DNA from: Pyrrhosoma nymphula
Taxonomy: Eukaryota; Arthropoda; Insecta; Odonata; Coenagrionidae
Length of the DNA stretch: 64,000 bases
Assembly (NCBI GenBank): GCA_963573305.1
Contig: OY754329.1
Location: forward strand, 15,715,200 to 15,779,199
Direction of reading: 5' to 3'
Shown here: positions 13,401 to 28,400 of the stretch, in pieces
How the letters are laid out: every line of letters begins with the position of its first letter
Numbering within the stretch: the first letter of the stretch is position 1
Notes under the pieces: model-generated
Database searches by the model: none
The model's input: only the letters and a program-made list of their open reading frames with translations
What the model was told of the DNA's origin: nothing
Translations under genes and position numbers: made by a program

Positions 13401-16400
13401 TTAGGTCCGAAATCCGTAATGCTAATGTATCTTGACCTATTTCATCCATTAATTAGCCAGAAAAACAGATGTATCCAACCTTATATTGATATGCTTCTAA
13501 AGAAACTTAATTCCCTCAGTTTTCTAGTTGGGACCATTATCTCTACTGTTTCTATGAATGTTCTTCTTATCACTGTACTTTTTTACTCACATAATTTTCC
13601 AAATGTGCTATTTTGGTGTTCATCCCCTCAAGCTATTTCTGTTTTTAAATTGCATAAGAAACTTGAGATTGATGACCAATGCAGGATATATTGACCCTAG
13701 TCTCCCCCTTTTCCAGGAGTTCAATGTGCTGCCACTTCTAAGTATTTACATATTTACTGCAATTTTGTCTGTCAAAAAGATCTTGTGTTTTTGTAACTAA
13801 TGCTAATGTACATAATCATTGTAACCATAATGTAAATAACATTCATGTCCCCTATGCCCGCACTAATTGTACTCATCTAGGGCCCCGTCACATGGGCCTT
13901 ATTTTGTACAACAAATTGCCCACCTGCCATTAAAATATTACGTGCCTTACAGTATTTAAATGTAAGTTGAGATGCTATTTACTAGATCATATGTTCTACA
14001 GCATTAATGACTATCTCTCTTATTGTTAATGTAATTTTATCCCTGACGTGTCCTATACAAAATGCATATTCTTTGAATTTTAGTCTTTGGACAAATAAAC
14101 ATTATTATTATCATTAATTAAGACATGATAAAATGAACCACTCACCTGGCAAGGGAACATATTTCCCAAGCTTTGGTTTGCATTTCAATTGAGCATGCTT
14201 TGGTCTCACATTCCTCAAAACCCTCAATGAACCAGCTGTCACCAAAGTCCTTGTTTGTTCTTGCATCAGATCCATCAGGAGTTCTCCTGTCATCCTTCGG
14301 GTCATAGTTGTAAAATCCACAAAGCCCATCCACACTATTCACCAAATTCTGAGATGCCTATCAATTGAAAAGAAATGAATTCATAAAAAAATTCCATTGA
14401 TAGAAAAATAAAGTATTAAAGCCTTACTGCCTTCATAAACTTGTACTCACTCCAACTTTTATTGCAGCCTTTCCATCCCAGTGAACCCAAAAACCATACT
14501 GAGACTTAAAAGTTATTGCATCCCCTACTTTTGAGATTTCAAATTCCTTGTGCTTAGCTCCAATTTTTTTCACCTGCCAAATTTCAATAGAAGTACAAAA
14601 TCAATGAGCAATAATATTTATTGTACAAATGTATTTTCCACAATTTATTTACCTGACCAGCCTTGTATGAATAATGACCATAATCTACAGTCAGATCATT
14701 GTTCAATTTCAGCACATGAAAATCTTGTGCTATTATTAAGTAAATAGGACATTCACTGCAATCTTTATGCACTGTAAAAGATACATTTTAGCCGATAATA
14801 AAAGCTAGACAACAACATGGAACTTATAAAAACATATAAAAAATTGTTACTGAATGACAAGAAATTTGCACTTGAATATGAACTATGCAAAGGTTATGAG
14901 TATCACAATGAGAGCTCCTTAAAATGATTTTTTTTAATTAAAAATTTCAAAACTTATTCTCTCTTTTCTCAGAACATCTACCAGAGAAAAATATGAAGGA
15001 CAGCAGCTTTTTTAAAGGTTGCAATATGTTTATCAATAGTTAAAGACTTAAGATCAACTGGTGAGAATGTCTATAGAAGGATAGAGACAAATAATGGTGG
15101 CAGCGAGATAGCTCCTTGTCAAAATTACCATCAATTTACCACACATGACAATCAGAAAGTCATTTTCCAAGGTATTAACAGTGCCACTTTTAAGCTAGCA
15201 TTCATTCAAAGTTGATATATTTTTGTTTTAGTAAAAATCACCAATATTTTTCAAATCAAAAAAGGAATATGCAAAAACTTAAAATTAATCCAGCTAACCT
15301 GTTATGTTCCACTTCCCCTTTGACATGTCTCTGGCTAGAATATGATGGCAAACATCATAATTATATTCCAAGTCATCAAAAGTCTCAAAATTTCGCCCAT
15401 TCACTTTACAAACTGATTCACTGTGAGAGGGCATGTCAATCACCTTGACCGATTTGCACTCGAACTGAGGACATGCCACACCTATCAAACCCTCATTGAC
15501 TTGTATTAGATCATAACCATTAGGGCATTTCTTGGGAGGGCATATTATAGTCTTTTCCGTCGTTGTTGGCATCTTTGAAGAGCATGTATAACCTTCACAG
15601 ACTGCGGTGGTATTTTCTGGCAGTCTAAGAAGCTTTTTCCAAGCTCTACCCCCTGTTTTACCTTTCACACCACCCTTGCTCCTACCCACTTGATGGGTCA
15701 CAGTTTCCTCAAATTGTACTGAAGTGTTTTTCTTTTCAATAGTGGATCCAAGAGGGCACTGAAGTTCTGGGCACATTGTGGTGGTGGGGATGAAAACTGT
15801 AAAAAAAGGAAGTTTTTTTCTGAATGAAAACCACAACAACAGAGCTCGGTGAAGCGTGTAACACAACATGCATAGTACATTATATTTCATATTCATACAC
15901 AAGTGGAATCTTCTTAACATTAGCTATCATGTTGACAATCCAGCCAAATTGCTTCGACAGTTCCAAAGACAAAAGATTTGTATCCATTTTCAAAGACACA
16001 ACATTTTTCAAGTACTTCATATGCAATAAATATTAACTTATTGTCCACTTCACTCACAGCCAATGACATTTGAATATCTTAAAAATATATAGAATATCAT
16101 AAACTTGACAGTGGCAGGCTTCACTTCATAGGAGTTTACTATATTAGTACTCATGATTAAAGATAATACTTAGCACTTTTCTACAAAATTTTTACTGTAC
16201 CACGCATTTCACTGATTAATGGCATCATCAGGTACAGAAGTTTTGGACTTTTCGAAATTCTATCTTTTTGGCCTATCATTATGGTCTATTTGGCCTATCA
16301 TAATTCTTTGTTTCTAAATAAAAAATTATTAACTTCTATACCTGACGATACCGTAAATTTGGTTAACGTGATGTACAATAAAAATTTTGTAGAAGGTACT

Positions 16401-19400
16401 ACATAAGTATTATCTTTGATCATGAGTACTATAATAGCATATAACATTTTAAAAATAAATCTTTTGTCTTTTACAGACCTCAGAGCATACTTGTGTGTTG
16501 AAAAAGGAAACTTAAAAGACTAAATTACCAAAGAGAGCTACTATCAGAGAGAATTGGATACCTCTATAAGTACCTTTATGCAACCCCTCTTTACAGATTG
16601 ACAAGTAATTTACTTCAGTAACTCATTCCCCACATTCTTAATTCTTTCCAATACTCACATGAGACAATGCATAGAGCAAGGTGAAAGACACCATGCTGCA
16701 AACAAATTAGGATGACTGATAATTTAAAACAATAAATGTCTGCGCAATTATGAAGTATTAAAAGAAGTTGACATGCCTCTATCAAAATGTGGAAAAGGGC
16801 ATCAAATGCAAACAGTAGTGAGATTTAATGTCATGGCCTCCAGAAAATATGAAGCCGATTATGTAACTATACCTCTCCAAAATTACTTCAACTCAAAATG
16901 ACAGCAAGAAAACTAATTACTGACAGAATTCTTTCAATAACAAATCTAATACTTTTATTTAATGAATTAACACAGGCAAATCCCTCTGAGGCCTGCTCTC
17001 ATGTAATCTTACCCTCGCAATCCCTCTCATCATCAGGGCAGTGCTCAATACCATCACACCACTTCTCTTCTTCAATGCAAATGTCAGAAGTGGGGCAGAT
17101 CTTAAAGTCGGGAGGGCATGGCTTGCACACGCAGCCACACTGAGGTGTCAATTCACTTTTCAGGCCCTATGGTAACAGGAGAAAGGCAAGAGCACAACGA
17201 TACAGTGATAGGACAGCCAGGGAGCACAAGGCTCAAAACTTCAGTTAAAATATTAAAATACACGAACTTAAAAGGAAAAATAAACAGTTAATATTGATTC
17301 ATTTTACTCCTGATTTCCTGGAATTTTCTAAAACGAAAGAAAACACTGTACTTCCACATGATTTTTAAGATTGACCCTATAGGGTCTATAGTTTAAACAC
17401 GTAAGCATAATTTTTAAGACACTGTCTTGAAAATGACACTTATGTATTGTTACATACAAAGTGTTTTCTTTAATTTTATAATGGATTTCCACAACGTAGA
17501 ATCTGCAACCTTTGATTATAAACTTTTCTAAGTTTTCCAGGCAATTTTCCTCAACTGCATTGGGATATTTTATCCTGGATCCTCCCAAACTTTTTTTTAA
17601 AGATGAATTGTTCATATCATCAGATTTTAGAATTTTCTAATTGCCTTGCTATAATGCTATTGCATTAGTTTTATCTTAATATAATCAGTACCTATGTCAT
17701 TAGATAATGGGTGGGGCATTTATGTCAATATGGGCAGATATATTGTCTTTTAGCAAGGATAAAGCTGCACTAACTTTCATACAGTTTGAAAATATACACT
17801 GACATGTTTATCAATGTATTATATATTTTAGCATTAAATATGCATATGTGCATGGATACTTAAAAAATTACCAATCCTAAATCATCTACTACGTAACAAT
17901 TTTAGACATGTATTTTTTTGCTAATTGATACAAAGTTTTTATATATTTTTTTTAGAAAATTTAAAACATACTAGTTTAACTAGATAAAAGGATTAATTTG
18001 TTTTGAATACTCATTTTTTCCTTTTGCACTCTCCACATAAATAATAGTCCTTAATGCTTAGGGAAAAAATATTTTCTTTTTTTACTTCCCCGGTTTTTTT
18101 GCCATTTCTATTTATGTAAGTCAGAAATATCTAACAAAATTTTCATTAAGTGGATGCTAAATGCACCTTTGAAGAGAACATTGTATAAAATAATATGTAG
18201 TGTTTTTTTTAAATTATGATCAGACAAATACCTACATCTGGGGAATACCAAATATGTAATTCATTTACAAAAGAAGCAGTGATAAATACATCACAACAAA
18301 TGCTAATACGTATTTGGATTTTGATCTATACCAATTCAAGTAAATATGGGTGACTACTAGTCTCAAGTCTGTGGCATACTTGTTTTGAATATAACATTTA
18401 GTTACCACAAATTATGGACAGCGGTAACCGCCAGCCACCTGAAAACAATCCACCACCATTTTTTTCTATGCATGGAAATTCTATTACCTGCAAAATTTTG
18501 GTCCATATGATAAGTGCCTCCTAAATTTTTAATATTCTCCCAAAACATTTTATTCATCACTTCATGATAGATAAAAAAGAAAAAGATTGTGGCATAATCT
18601 TTATCTCTTTTTATCTATTATGAAGTACATACCTACCAATTCTCTTTAGGGGGTGGACACCATGGCATGTTGAAGTTATGGTGACAATGGGATTGTCAAC
18701 CCATCTCGCAAGAAATACACTGTCTGCAATACTTTTGAGGAATTCGAACGAACCCGTCCCATTTCTTGCTCAAGTTACTTCCTTTCAAAGGGCAGTCTAT
18801 CAGAAGTTCTCCCTAAGTGTACTAGTTGCACTATATACACGAGAATGGAGATGACTGAGAGAATGTATGCCGGTGAATAAGTTGTAAAGGTATATCCCGG
18901 AAAGGCAAGGACCAGGCAGATGCCATTTTTGATTGCAAATTCAGTTTGCTGCTATTACCCACTAACTGTCCTAATGATACCTATTTCATTATGCTCAATT
19001 TGCTAAACACATGGTCCCTTTTCTCTGACAATTCAAACATTTCTATGGAGAAGGTTTATAAGAAAATAAAAAAAAAGAACACAGCAGTGGTGCAAGTTTA
19101 CTTGCTCAACCAATGCCATTATAGAGCAAGTTTCTAATTATCACTAACAGAACTATATAATTTATAGTTATATAATTCACTAATATATAAATATATATAT
19201 ATAGTAATATATAATTTATATAGTTCTGTTAGTGATAATTAGACCTTTCCTCTTTAACCCCTTCCCTGACGAATTTTTTTGAGGAAATGGTTCCAAAAAG
19301 GATCATATTTTTTTATTGCATTTTTTAATTATTTATATGTTATAATGATGGGAAAACAAGTTTATTTCGAGCATTGAGCTTTTATTTATTAATAATTTCA

Positions 19401-22400
19401 ATTTAAACCCTTATTGTTATAAATTGTCTAAAGTGAGAGAGATTCACTTCTACCTCAGCTAGAACAAGTATTTAAGCCAAAATATCTATATTTTTATTGA
19501 AAATTCTACAACCCTAACATATATCCAAAACGATTAGTACATTTTTTAATTATTTTCAGATTTTTTTGTGTGGTAAGTCCTAAAACATGGTGAGAGAGAG
19601 CGTTACAACCACAGAGTTACATCGCAATCTGGGCAAAAATATCTGCTTTCCCTTCGAATAATTTTCCCGTGCACATCTCGATTTCTAGTACGTAAAAAGC
19701 ACTTGCGTGTTGGGCTTGCCTTCTTATTAGTGGCTAGGATCAGCTCAGGAAAGTGCATTTCTAAGGGGCGGAGAGGGTGATGTGTTGCGGGTGGCCTACC
19801 CACTTCATGAGCCAAAAATTGGGGATGTACTCCTCAATAATTTTTTTCGATGAGGTCAAGTCTTTTATTCAAATATGACTTCCTTCCACCTGTTCAAAAT
19901 TTGGTTGATTTTTCAAATCTTATTCAGTTTTGGATTAGTACGTATTTCTGCGACATATTCCTCATTTTTGTGAAGTGTAAATTTTTCCAGATTTTTTTGC
20001 AAATCGGCGAATGGCATCGTTTCCCAAAAAACGGCGTGCACAGAATCCACCGTGTGGTCCAAAAATACTCTTTGTCAGGCTTTTATACAATGCTCTGCAG
20101 CATTATTAGCGCCAAGAAAACTCGTATTTCGAGAGCACTCCACGCCATTGTTCTCTGGAACCAGAGCGTTTTTCACGAAGACAGTGATCAGCATACCAAT
20201 TTTTCTCATCAGTAATTAGTTATATAAATTCATAGCCGAAGAACAGTTGAAAAAACTGGAGTACACCACCATCTTCTTGAACTTGAATGATCATGAAGCT
20301 CTGAGATCTTGAGATCATGAATGAACTCTTCATGAAGCACTTTCAAAATTGAACCTTGCGGGTGCAGGAGGGGGAGCTTCGCTACTTTTCATTTCTCTCC
20401 ATTGGTTGTCTTCAATAGGCTCACCTTCGCACTCGGCATCTAATATGGTGTGCTCGGAGAAGCTCGATTCAGATCCCGAAGTTTCTAAATTTTCTTTTTC
20501 CACCGCAACACCCTTTCACTCTCACTTTCTGTTGCAGATTGAATAAAGCAAAACAGTAAAAAACACTGAGGTAACCGAAAATTGCTCTCGACCTCTAATC
20601 GCATAAAAACGGATTTCTGTGAAACGTTGATGGAGAAGGGACACTTGACATGAATGCTCAGGAGGAGAGTGAAGTACTAACGTATGTCTCCGTTGAAAAT
20701 TTAGGATAAATTGAAATGATTTTATGTCGACATCCTTTGATAAAGGTAAAAGAATTTCAGGGGTACATTAGAAATATCCACGGAGATATTAACATAAGCT
20801 TGTATACCATACCTTCCCGAAGAGGATAAGACAAATCGGTGAGATTTAGAGAGATGGGAGGGGTACCGAGAAAGATAGAAATCAGGGGGAATAATAACAA
20901 AGGCGGAGTCTTCCTGCTCAAAGTCTTGCTAAATGCACGTCTGAGGGAAAATATGCCTTTTCCTTATGTGCGTATTCTTCGCTTTCAAAGATTACCGCAA
21001 AACAAGCACATGAGGTCGTAAAGCAATGAGGATGAAGGCATTCTTTTTCACAGAAGATCTTTCCCATTCATAAGGGTCCGCTGTCCCACTTGAGTGAAGA
21101 AATTATGGCTCTATTATGACAGGCACCAAGCAGGGTCGGAAAGCGACCGCACGCCCAACCATTTTCCTGGGGCTTCTCAGGGTGCGGTCCAGAGAACGCT
21201 ACGGAGTGCTACAATCGCCCACGCTCCAAACACTTCCGAACAGCGTTCCACGGTCGCTACCAGTCGCTACAGAACTTTCTGCCAGTGGACCGGTTTCGGA
21301 GCGTTTGTGGAAAAGTGTCATGGCCGCCGTTTGTTGTTGTTCGGAAAGAAGGAATCGTCTGCTATTTGCATTGGAATATTCCTACTTTCAGACAAATTCT
21401 AGTTTCCCAAGATGATTAATTAATCTGTTAATGATCAGGTCGGATTTCTGGCAATTTTGAGAGTAATGACGGAGACGATGGCTACTATGTTTATGATAAC
21501 TAGGAGATAAAATCGGGGAGGCACCGCTTTCAATGGACAATTGGCACTCAAGTTTTTCCAATGGAAGTCATAGATTTGGCTATCTATTAACAACTTGCGC
21601 CTACATTACTTTTAAATTAATTATAACTTAAAACCATGCACTCTTACTTAACTTTCCCTAAGTTTGCTAATATTGTGATGGTTTTCTTCAATAAGATTTC
21701 ATAACCGTACCTATATAATGATAAACAATCGACCCGAAACTTTGGCTCATAATACTTGAGAAAAAGCTCAGAATTATATCCATGTCAAAAGATTCAAGCA
21801 ATATTATTGGTCGGGAATAATTCGACTTTCACACGGCCTCTTCATGAAGTACCTACGGTGTTTGTATACGCATGAAAATCTATTCTCACCGTATTGAAAT
21901 TTCAGAACACGAAAAATGTTTTACTCCCACGGCCGTGTAAATAAAAAGATATAATTAATAATTCACTTGCGTTCATAAATTTAGAGCACAACAAATATAA
22001 TATATATACAAATATTAAAAAAAGAAATAATAATTCAAATGTATAAATAAAGAACACTAGACATATTTTACTCCAACGGCCATTGAAAGATATATTAGTC
22101 TTGTTCTTACATTTGGAGACGAAGAGCTTCTCAACCTCATATTAATGTAAAATTTATTCCAATTAACAGGATTCAGAAATATCTAATATTCTGGTAGGCT
22201 GATCACTATTTCAAATAGTCAAAGCACTAATTATATTGAGTGGATTTAACCTAGTATGCATCCACGAATAATGTTCCGACCTGTCATCTTTTAAATCCCG
22301 CCATGAAACCATGAATCGCTCCCATCGCCCCTGGTTTCTATCGTGAGCGTCTGGAGCGAAGCGGGAGCGAATATGATGACGTTTTCCTTGACGTCATGGG

Positions 22401-25400
22401 ATAAACCGTAGCGCTCCGGAGCGACTTGGAGCGACCCACGGACCGCTTGGAACCTCGCTACGAATGCTCCGGAGCGTTTGGAGCGTTCTCTGGACCGCAC
22501 CCTCAGACAGACAATGCACTCTTGGCGGGGCGCCCCTTATCTATTGTCCCTTTTTTCCCGGGTGACCTTGGAAGAAAGAGAGCTGCAGCGAAGTACGTGA
22601 GTGCGAGAGGAAACCTGTACGCAATGTAATGAACGGGAGAACAAGCCACTGCCACTTTTCTGAACATTTTTTGAACTACATGCTGTCAAGAGATTTCTTC
22701 TGATTTTTCCCGAAAAATTACATTTACGGGGGTTGGATATAAGATGACTATCATCGTCTAAATCTCAACCTCTAAAAGCCGTTTGTTGCATAAGTGGAAG
22801 CCACAAGAGACTGAAAGGTCTGAGAAATCACGAGTTTCTCGTCAACACGGCAGATTTTATTTTACTGCAACACTGCATTCGAAGGACAGGAAAGGAAGGC
22901 TAAGTATTTGAGAAATTTGCTGTAATAGGTATGCATAAGTTCAACGATTCTTTCTACTCCCACACAATGTATTACTAGAGCATGAATATATCTAGACTAA
23001 CCATGCGAAAACACACTTCACTAGTCATAGCTTTATCCGAATATTCCTTTATCCTGTATTCGCTTTTTATATGGCTGGTTGCATAACACCCCCTGCCACA
23101 CGCCTGTGGTGCAGTTTACGGGTAGGTAGGTACGTAATGTATTGTTTAGAAGCGATTGTAAGGGGTTATTTTTATTTTTCCTAATACATAGTATCACCGT
23201 TACGAGTGTATATCGCGCGACTGTTATTTTTGCATCCGGCCAGTCGCCATGAATGTCGGAATCAATTATATTTAGCGTTTTGAACCCAAAAATAAAAACA
23301 AATGCAATATTTTTTGTAAATGTAATAACATTTGAATGCGGTACACATGCATTGATATTACGCCTATATGTATGAATTCGATACCAGATAAATTTATCTA
23401 AAACAAGAGCAGATAATGCGCTAAATCTCACGTGTAATGGTCCCAATACCAAGGTAAAAATTACGAAAATTATGACGCAATTCCATACGCTAATGCAACG
23501 AAATAAGTCTCAATAACTGGCTAAAAATGAGCCAGTGTGTCCGCAAACGCCATCTGCTGCCTAGATATAGAATTTCTACGAAGGGGACGAGATTATTCGT
23601 CTTCGGAAGCTAGGAAGTCGAAAGAGCGGCCTTGGACGAGTTAACTCGTCCCTGACGCGATTTGACACACCTGGTTAGGACGAGTTAACTCGTCCTTGTC
23701 AGGGAAGGGGTTAAGAGGGTGGTCATGGCGGTTTTTAAAGCGCTTGGTCCCCAAATCCTCCTACACCATGCACCTCTTCTCACCCCCTCCACCTCCCCCT
23801 TACACCCCCTAAAAACCCCCTCTAAACACTCCACTCCTCCCCTTCCCCGCAGCCATCGGAGTCACCTAGCAGTCTTCTGAGAAACCCATAGCCTCTTTGG
23901 TACTCATTTTTAAACTTAACGAAAATCCTCTCCCCTCCCCCATCCCCACCCCTCTCCTGTCTTCAGCATAAGCCCTGTCTATATATTCTTACCCAACCTA
24001 CTGCTAAATGCACATGAGTATGCCACAGTGTGGTGAAACGTGCGTCGTGCCAGCGTAAGAAAGTTTGTGGAATTAACAAAGGTGGTTTTCTCATTATGGA
24101 TATCCATAATTTCCACGAGGTCAGGCCTGAGATCATCAGTTTTAATGAAGAGATGTGTTGAAAATATTAAATCATCATGCATTCTTATCACATCTCAATT
24201 TTATGCACTTTGAATCTTACTTACTGCTAATTTTTTGGTCCCTCCAACTGCATTAAATCAAGGTTTTATTGTACTCATAATCTCATACCCCAATTCTTTT
24301 GAAGATATGGCTGAGAAAATTACCTATATTTCCCAGAGGGAAAATAAGTTGAAGAATTTACTAAGTCATAGACTTCCTGCATCCACATGGATCATGAAAT
24401 CACCAATCACTAAAGGGCATGATCCTACATGAGCTGGATATCATATACTGGAGGAAAAGGCTGTGCATGACTCCACTCACCGATTCACATTTTGGGCATT
24501 TTTTATCCTCGCACCTTGGATTTCCTCCCACCAAACATGTACATCGCTGGCAATCTTCAGTATTGTAGACAGTTCCAACAGCATACCTAGTTTTGAAAAA
24601 ATAAAACACTTAAGAAGGTTGAAAGTAATTTCACCAAAATTATATTACCTTTATATTGGGAGAAAATGAATGTGATAACAAATATGTACAGTGAAGTCTC
24701 TAAATAGTGAAACACCATGTATGTACATAGTAGAATTTGGATGAGGTGAAATGAGCAAGGCAGTCCTGCCCATCAATAGGTATAGGCACAATTACAAGAA
24801 GACAATTCAATATAGAGAAAGACTCGACATAATGAAATCACTTCATAGTCTAGAACTTCAGATTGTACGCAATATGTATGTTCCATAGTGAAATATGACC
24901 TTTGGATTTTCCTCGGTTTTCCAAAATGAATGGTTAGTTGTATGTTCTTACATATTAATTTGGCACTAATTTTCTCTTTTTTCTTGGTTTTAATTTTTTT
25001 AATTTTCTAACTTATTTTATTATAATATACTGAACAGATGGTAATAAAACTATCAGCATGAAGAGGTTGTCATTCACTTTAAGTATTAATTAGCATTAAT
25101 AAAACAATTCAATTATGGATCAGCCAGTAGTTACTGTGTATGTCCGCAGATGGCAAAATGTCAGCTGTCAGAAGAGAGAGGGTTAGAGCTATTTTAGAGC
25201 ATTAAGAGAGACAAATCACACAAATAGTGCAAAATAACAGAGAATAATAGATACAGTAAAATCCAGTTTTAATGCACCTCAGAGTACCATGGGCCAAAAT
25301 ATCATTTTGGATATGCTGTGGGTCTGGGCTTGTCCTCCAATATTATCAGTTCGTTTTCCACATGTACTAGCTTTGTATTGAACCTATCATGAGCCATTCC

Positions 25401-28400
25401 ATAGTTTCATGCTCCTATTTATGAAAATAAAATCACACCAGATCTATCTTTGTTCGGGACAAACATTACAAATTAGTACATTCAGGTTTCCCTTATCAAC
25501 CACCGTATAATCTACAACCATTGTAAATTGCTGCTTATTGGCAGGATTATCTTTCTCACCACATAACACTAGAACCCCAGCACCTTAGGCACCTACAACC
25601 CCGGAACTGGTCATTTTGACCGGTAGTATTTTTTCCTCCATTTTCGAAGATATTTTGTTTTTATTCTTCTTATATGTCTTGATTTAGGTAAAAACTTACA
25701 ATTTTTATATTCAGCAATGGAATTCAGCTAGGTTTTAGATTTAAACTTGGTTGCCTACCGTTTCCATATTAATACTTGGAATTTTATTTATTATTTTTGT
25801 GATGTTGAGCACATTAGGAGTTAGGAAGCATTTTCAAAAATGGTAAGAAATGGATGGCTATTTAGGTAGCTAATGGAATATTTTATCAAAGCTCTATTTT
25901 GGGTACAGTTAAAAAATATCAATTATTGTAAACTATACTCATTTATTTTTAATCCTCTTGTCAATAAAAATAGAATGCATATAATGGTTGGCACTTTGTA
26001 GAATCAAGTTAAACTAAAATGTATTTACTACAAGGAAAAAGGAAACACTTCAATTATTTAAAATTCATAAGTACAGCAACGAGTCTAATATTGTTTCAAA
26101 TATTAGGATACATGTGTAGCACCTGCTTCAACGAACACTTTATGGGTAAAGTTCTTTTTTTCTAACCCTGTGCATGATCCACACACATGCTTTTGACAGG
26201 TATTGCAAAATTCACCTTGCTAATAAATGCTAGTTTTGTTTTTTCTACAATACCTAGTCAAGCATGCCTGCCTCTTCTTTCCGGATATTTTCAGGCTATC
26301 ACCAACAATGTTATGTGATCTAAATGCAGTAGCAAAGCGTGATGTTTTAGCCTAGTCATCGCAGAAGCAGGGTGGGCCGACTGACGCGAAACATGGTCAT
26401 TCCCCTTCGAAAACACATATCAAAGGCTATTTTTAGCCTTAAAGGTACAGACTTAGTATTGCTACAAGTGATACTCTAGCAAATAATTTGTTTTAAATAT
26501 AAAAAATAAAAACTAATATTTAAATATAATCCAGGTTAAATGCCGTGGCGGACACCGGTGTCCGCGGAGAAAAGTTCGCATCCGTGCGCTGAGTGACCGC
26601 TGTTTTCGTACTTTGGCACCTTTAGCCTCATTTGGAGGACCGCTATGTATATCTCTTCAAAAATCATAAATTGATACAATGTGTTGAAATGATGATATGA
26701 AGTACCATACACTGCTTTACTTTGGTCGAAGAGGAGTCTTCTTTCGTACACAGAACAGCGCTGCGGCTAGTAGAACGTGGGACTCGCGTTACAACAGGGA
26801 CAATGTGACAGACATTTAGTACATTCGGCAAAAAAGTAGTAATTGCAGTAAATGTGCTGAGGTTACACATTAAAACACTACAATAAACTGGCGTAAAATT
26901 GAAATCATTATTAACATAAAGAAATTAAAGTTATCAAATCTGCTAATTTTTGAAACTTTTACCCATAATATGTACTCACAATTAAATATCATTTTGGCTG
27001 AAGGGGGCATTTTTTAAATAACCCTTTGCAGTCAACCAGTCAAATTTACCGTATGAAATACTTTGTTATGAATCGGCACAAGGAATTATAAATGTAAAAC
27101 AAAAGCACAGCACGAACACTCAACCCATTGCACCAAAACAAAACCAAACGTGTAACAAGTTTCAAAACTCCATTCCCTCAACGCGATTCTGGCGAGAGTT
27201 ATCGAGCGGAGCCGATAGTAGCCGAATGAGCAACGGATGCGACTGAGCTAGAGATGATATGCCGTGCTTAACACGATAGCCGTCGCCAGTGGAGGTGATG
27301 GGTGCGGGAAGCAGTACTGCCGCCAAATCAGATTCTCTGAGCTGAGAGAATCTATTGCTCGAAGTTGGTGTTTTTATGAAAGTTCTTCGACAAATTACGG
27401 TACAAGTACCTTTGTATATGACATTTTTCTACCAGAGCACTACTATTCAACTGCTCTAGTTTTCTGTTCTTCTTTAAAACTTTAAAGTTCTTAATTTTTA
27501 CATTCTGGGGAAGTCATCGGCGCATCCAAAGATGACCCCTCGCCACTGTCTAAATGTCATAGTGGCTGCCCTAAAATCATTTGCTATCTGCAGGATGAAG
27601 TTTCGCCTACTCATTTCTTTCCCTGTGACTTCTCGAAACACTATCCACGAATTGATTGCAACTAAATCGAGGATATTGAATAGCATGTGCATTGGCTACG
27701 TTCGCGTTCCACTGCGTACAGAATATTTTCTATGCGTTTGGTCTAATACATCAACAGCGTGTTTTGTTGTGTTTGTAAAATGAAATGGATTCTGGTAACT
27801 TCTTCTGATTGTCCCCAATTACTATGTCTGGGTGCATGGTGCTTAGTATTAGCACATTCTTCTTCACATTTCCTTGGTAAACTGTGAGAGTTCCATCATT
27901 TGTAGTAAAAAGCATTGTTCCGTACAATGGAGCACACATCTCTCTGACCACTATAGGTACTTCCCTCCTCACTCAGCTCATAGTTCCAATGAGAGAGGTA
28001 TTACAACTCTTCAGTTTCCTAGCAAGTTTTAGTGATGTAAAGAAATTATCAGTAGTAATGTTACGTCCTTTGTGTAGGTATCGCTCACGCAACATCATTA
28101 CTACGTATTCTGGAAGTGATTCATATTGCGGTCGGCTTTCATCTTCACCCAGATAACGAAATCCTTGACAGAGATACTTGGATTCCAAATCTGCTAATAG
28201 CCAAAACTTTGTACCAAAATATCCGGTTTTTTAGCCATGTACTACAGGAATGGGCAACAAACACTTTGTTGGTACACCTGCTCATCAGCAGTGAGGAAAG
28301 CTCCCGGCACATAACACAAGTAGCAGTTTTCTGTGAATATATTCCACGTGTGCGATGGGAGCGCAAATTTGTCTTTTTGGAGGTGCTGTCATCGAGATGA

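Larger units (their letters stand above)
19258..23710. mobile_element. piggyBac-type transposon, 4.45 kb, defective
   Basis: The ends CCCCTTCCCTGACGA and its inverse (TTGTCAGGGAAGGGG) are flanked by perfect TTAA on both sides (19254-19257, 23711-23714), the piggyBac signature. Near the right end the palindrome GGACGAGTTAACTCGTCC occurs twice (about 23635 and 23680), a likely transposase-binding subterminal repeat. It contains a transposase remnant on the minus strand (19600-20580) and a nested element (21179-22503). Confidence 0.85.

Noticed and set aside
15698..15920. Upstream extension of the 208-codon minus frame (from 15920) as coding
   Set aside because: Residues before position 15796 precede a TTTTTTTACAG acceptor and do not resemble the protein; the phase-1 junction to exon K fixes the start.
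23033..23452. 139-codon minus frame as a gene
   Set aside because: It lies inside the defective piggyBac element, resembles no transposase part and has no splice partners.
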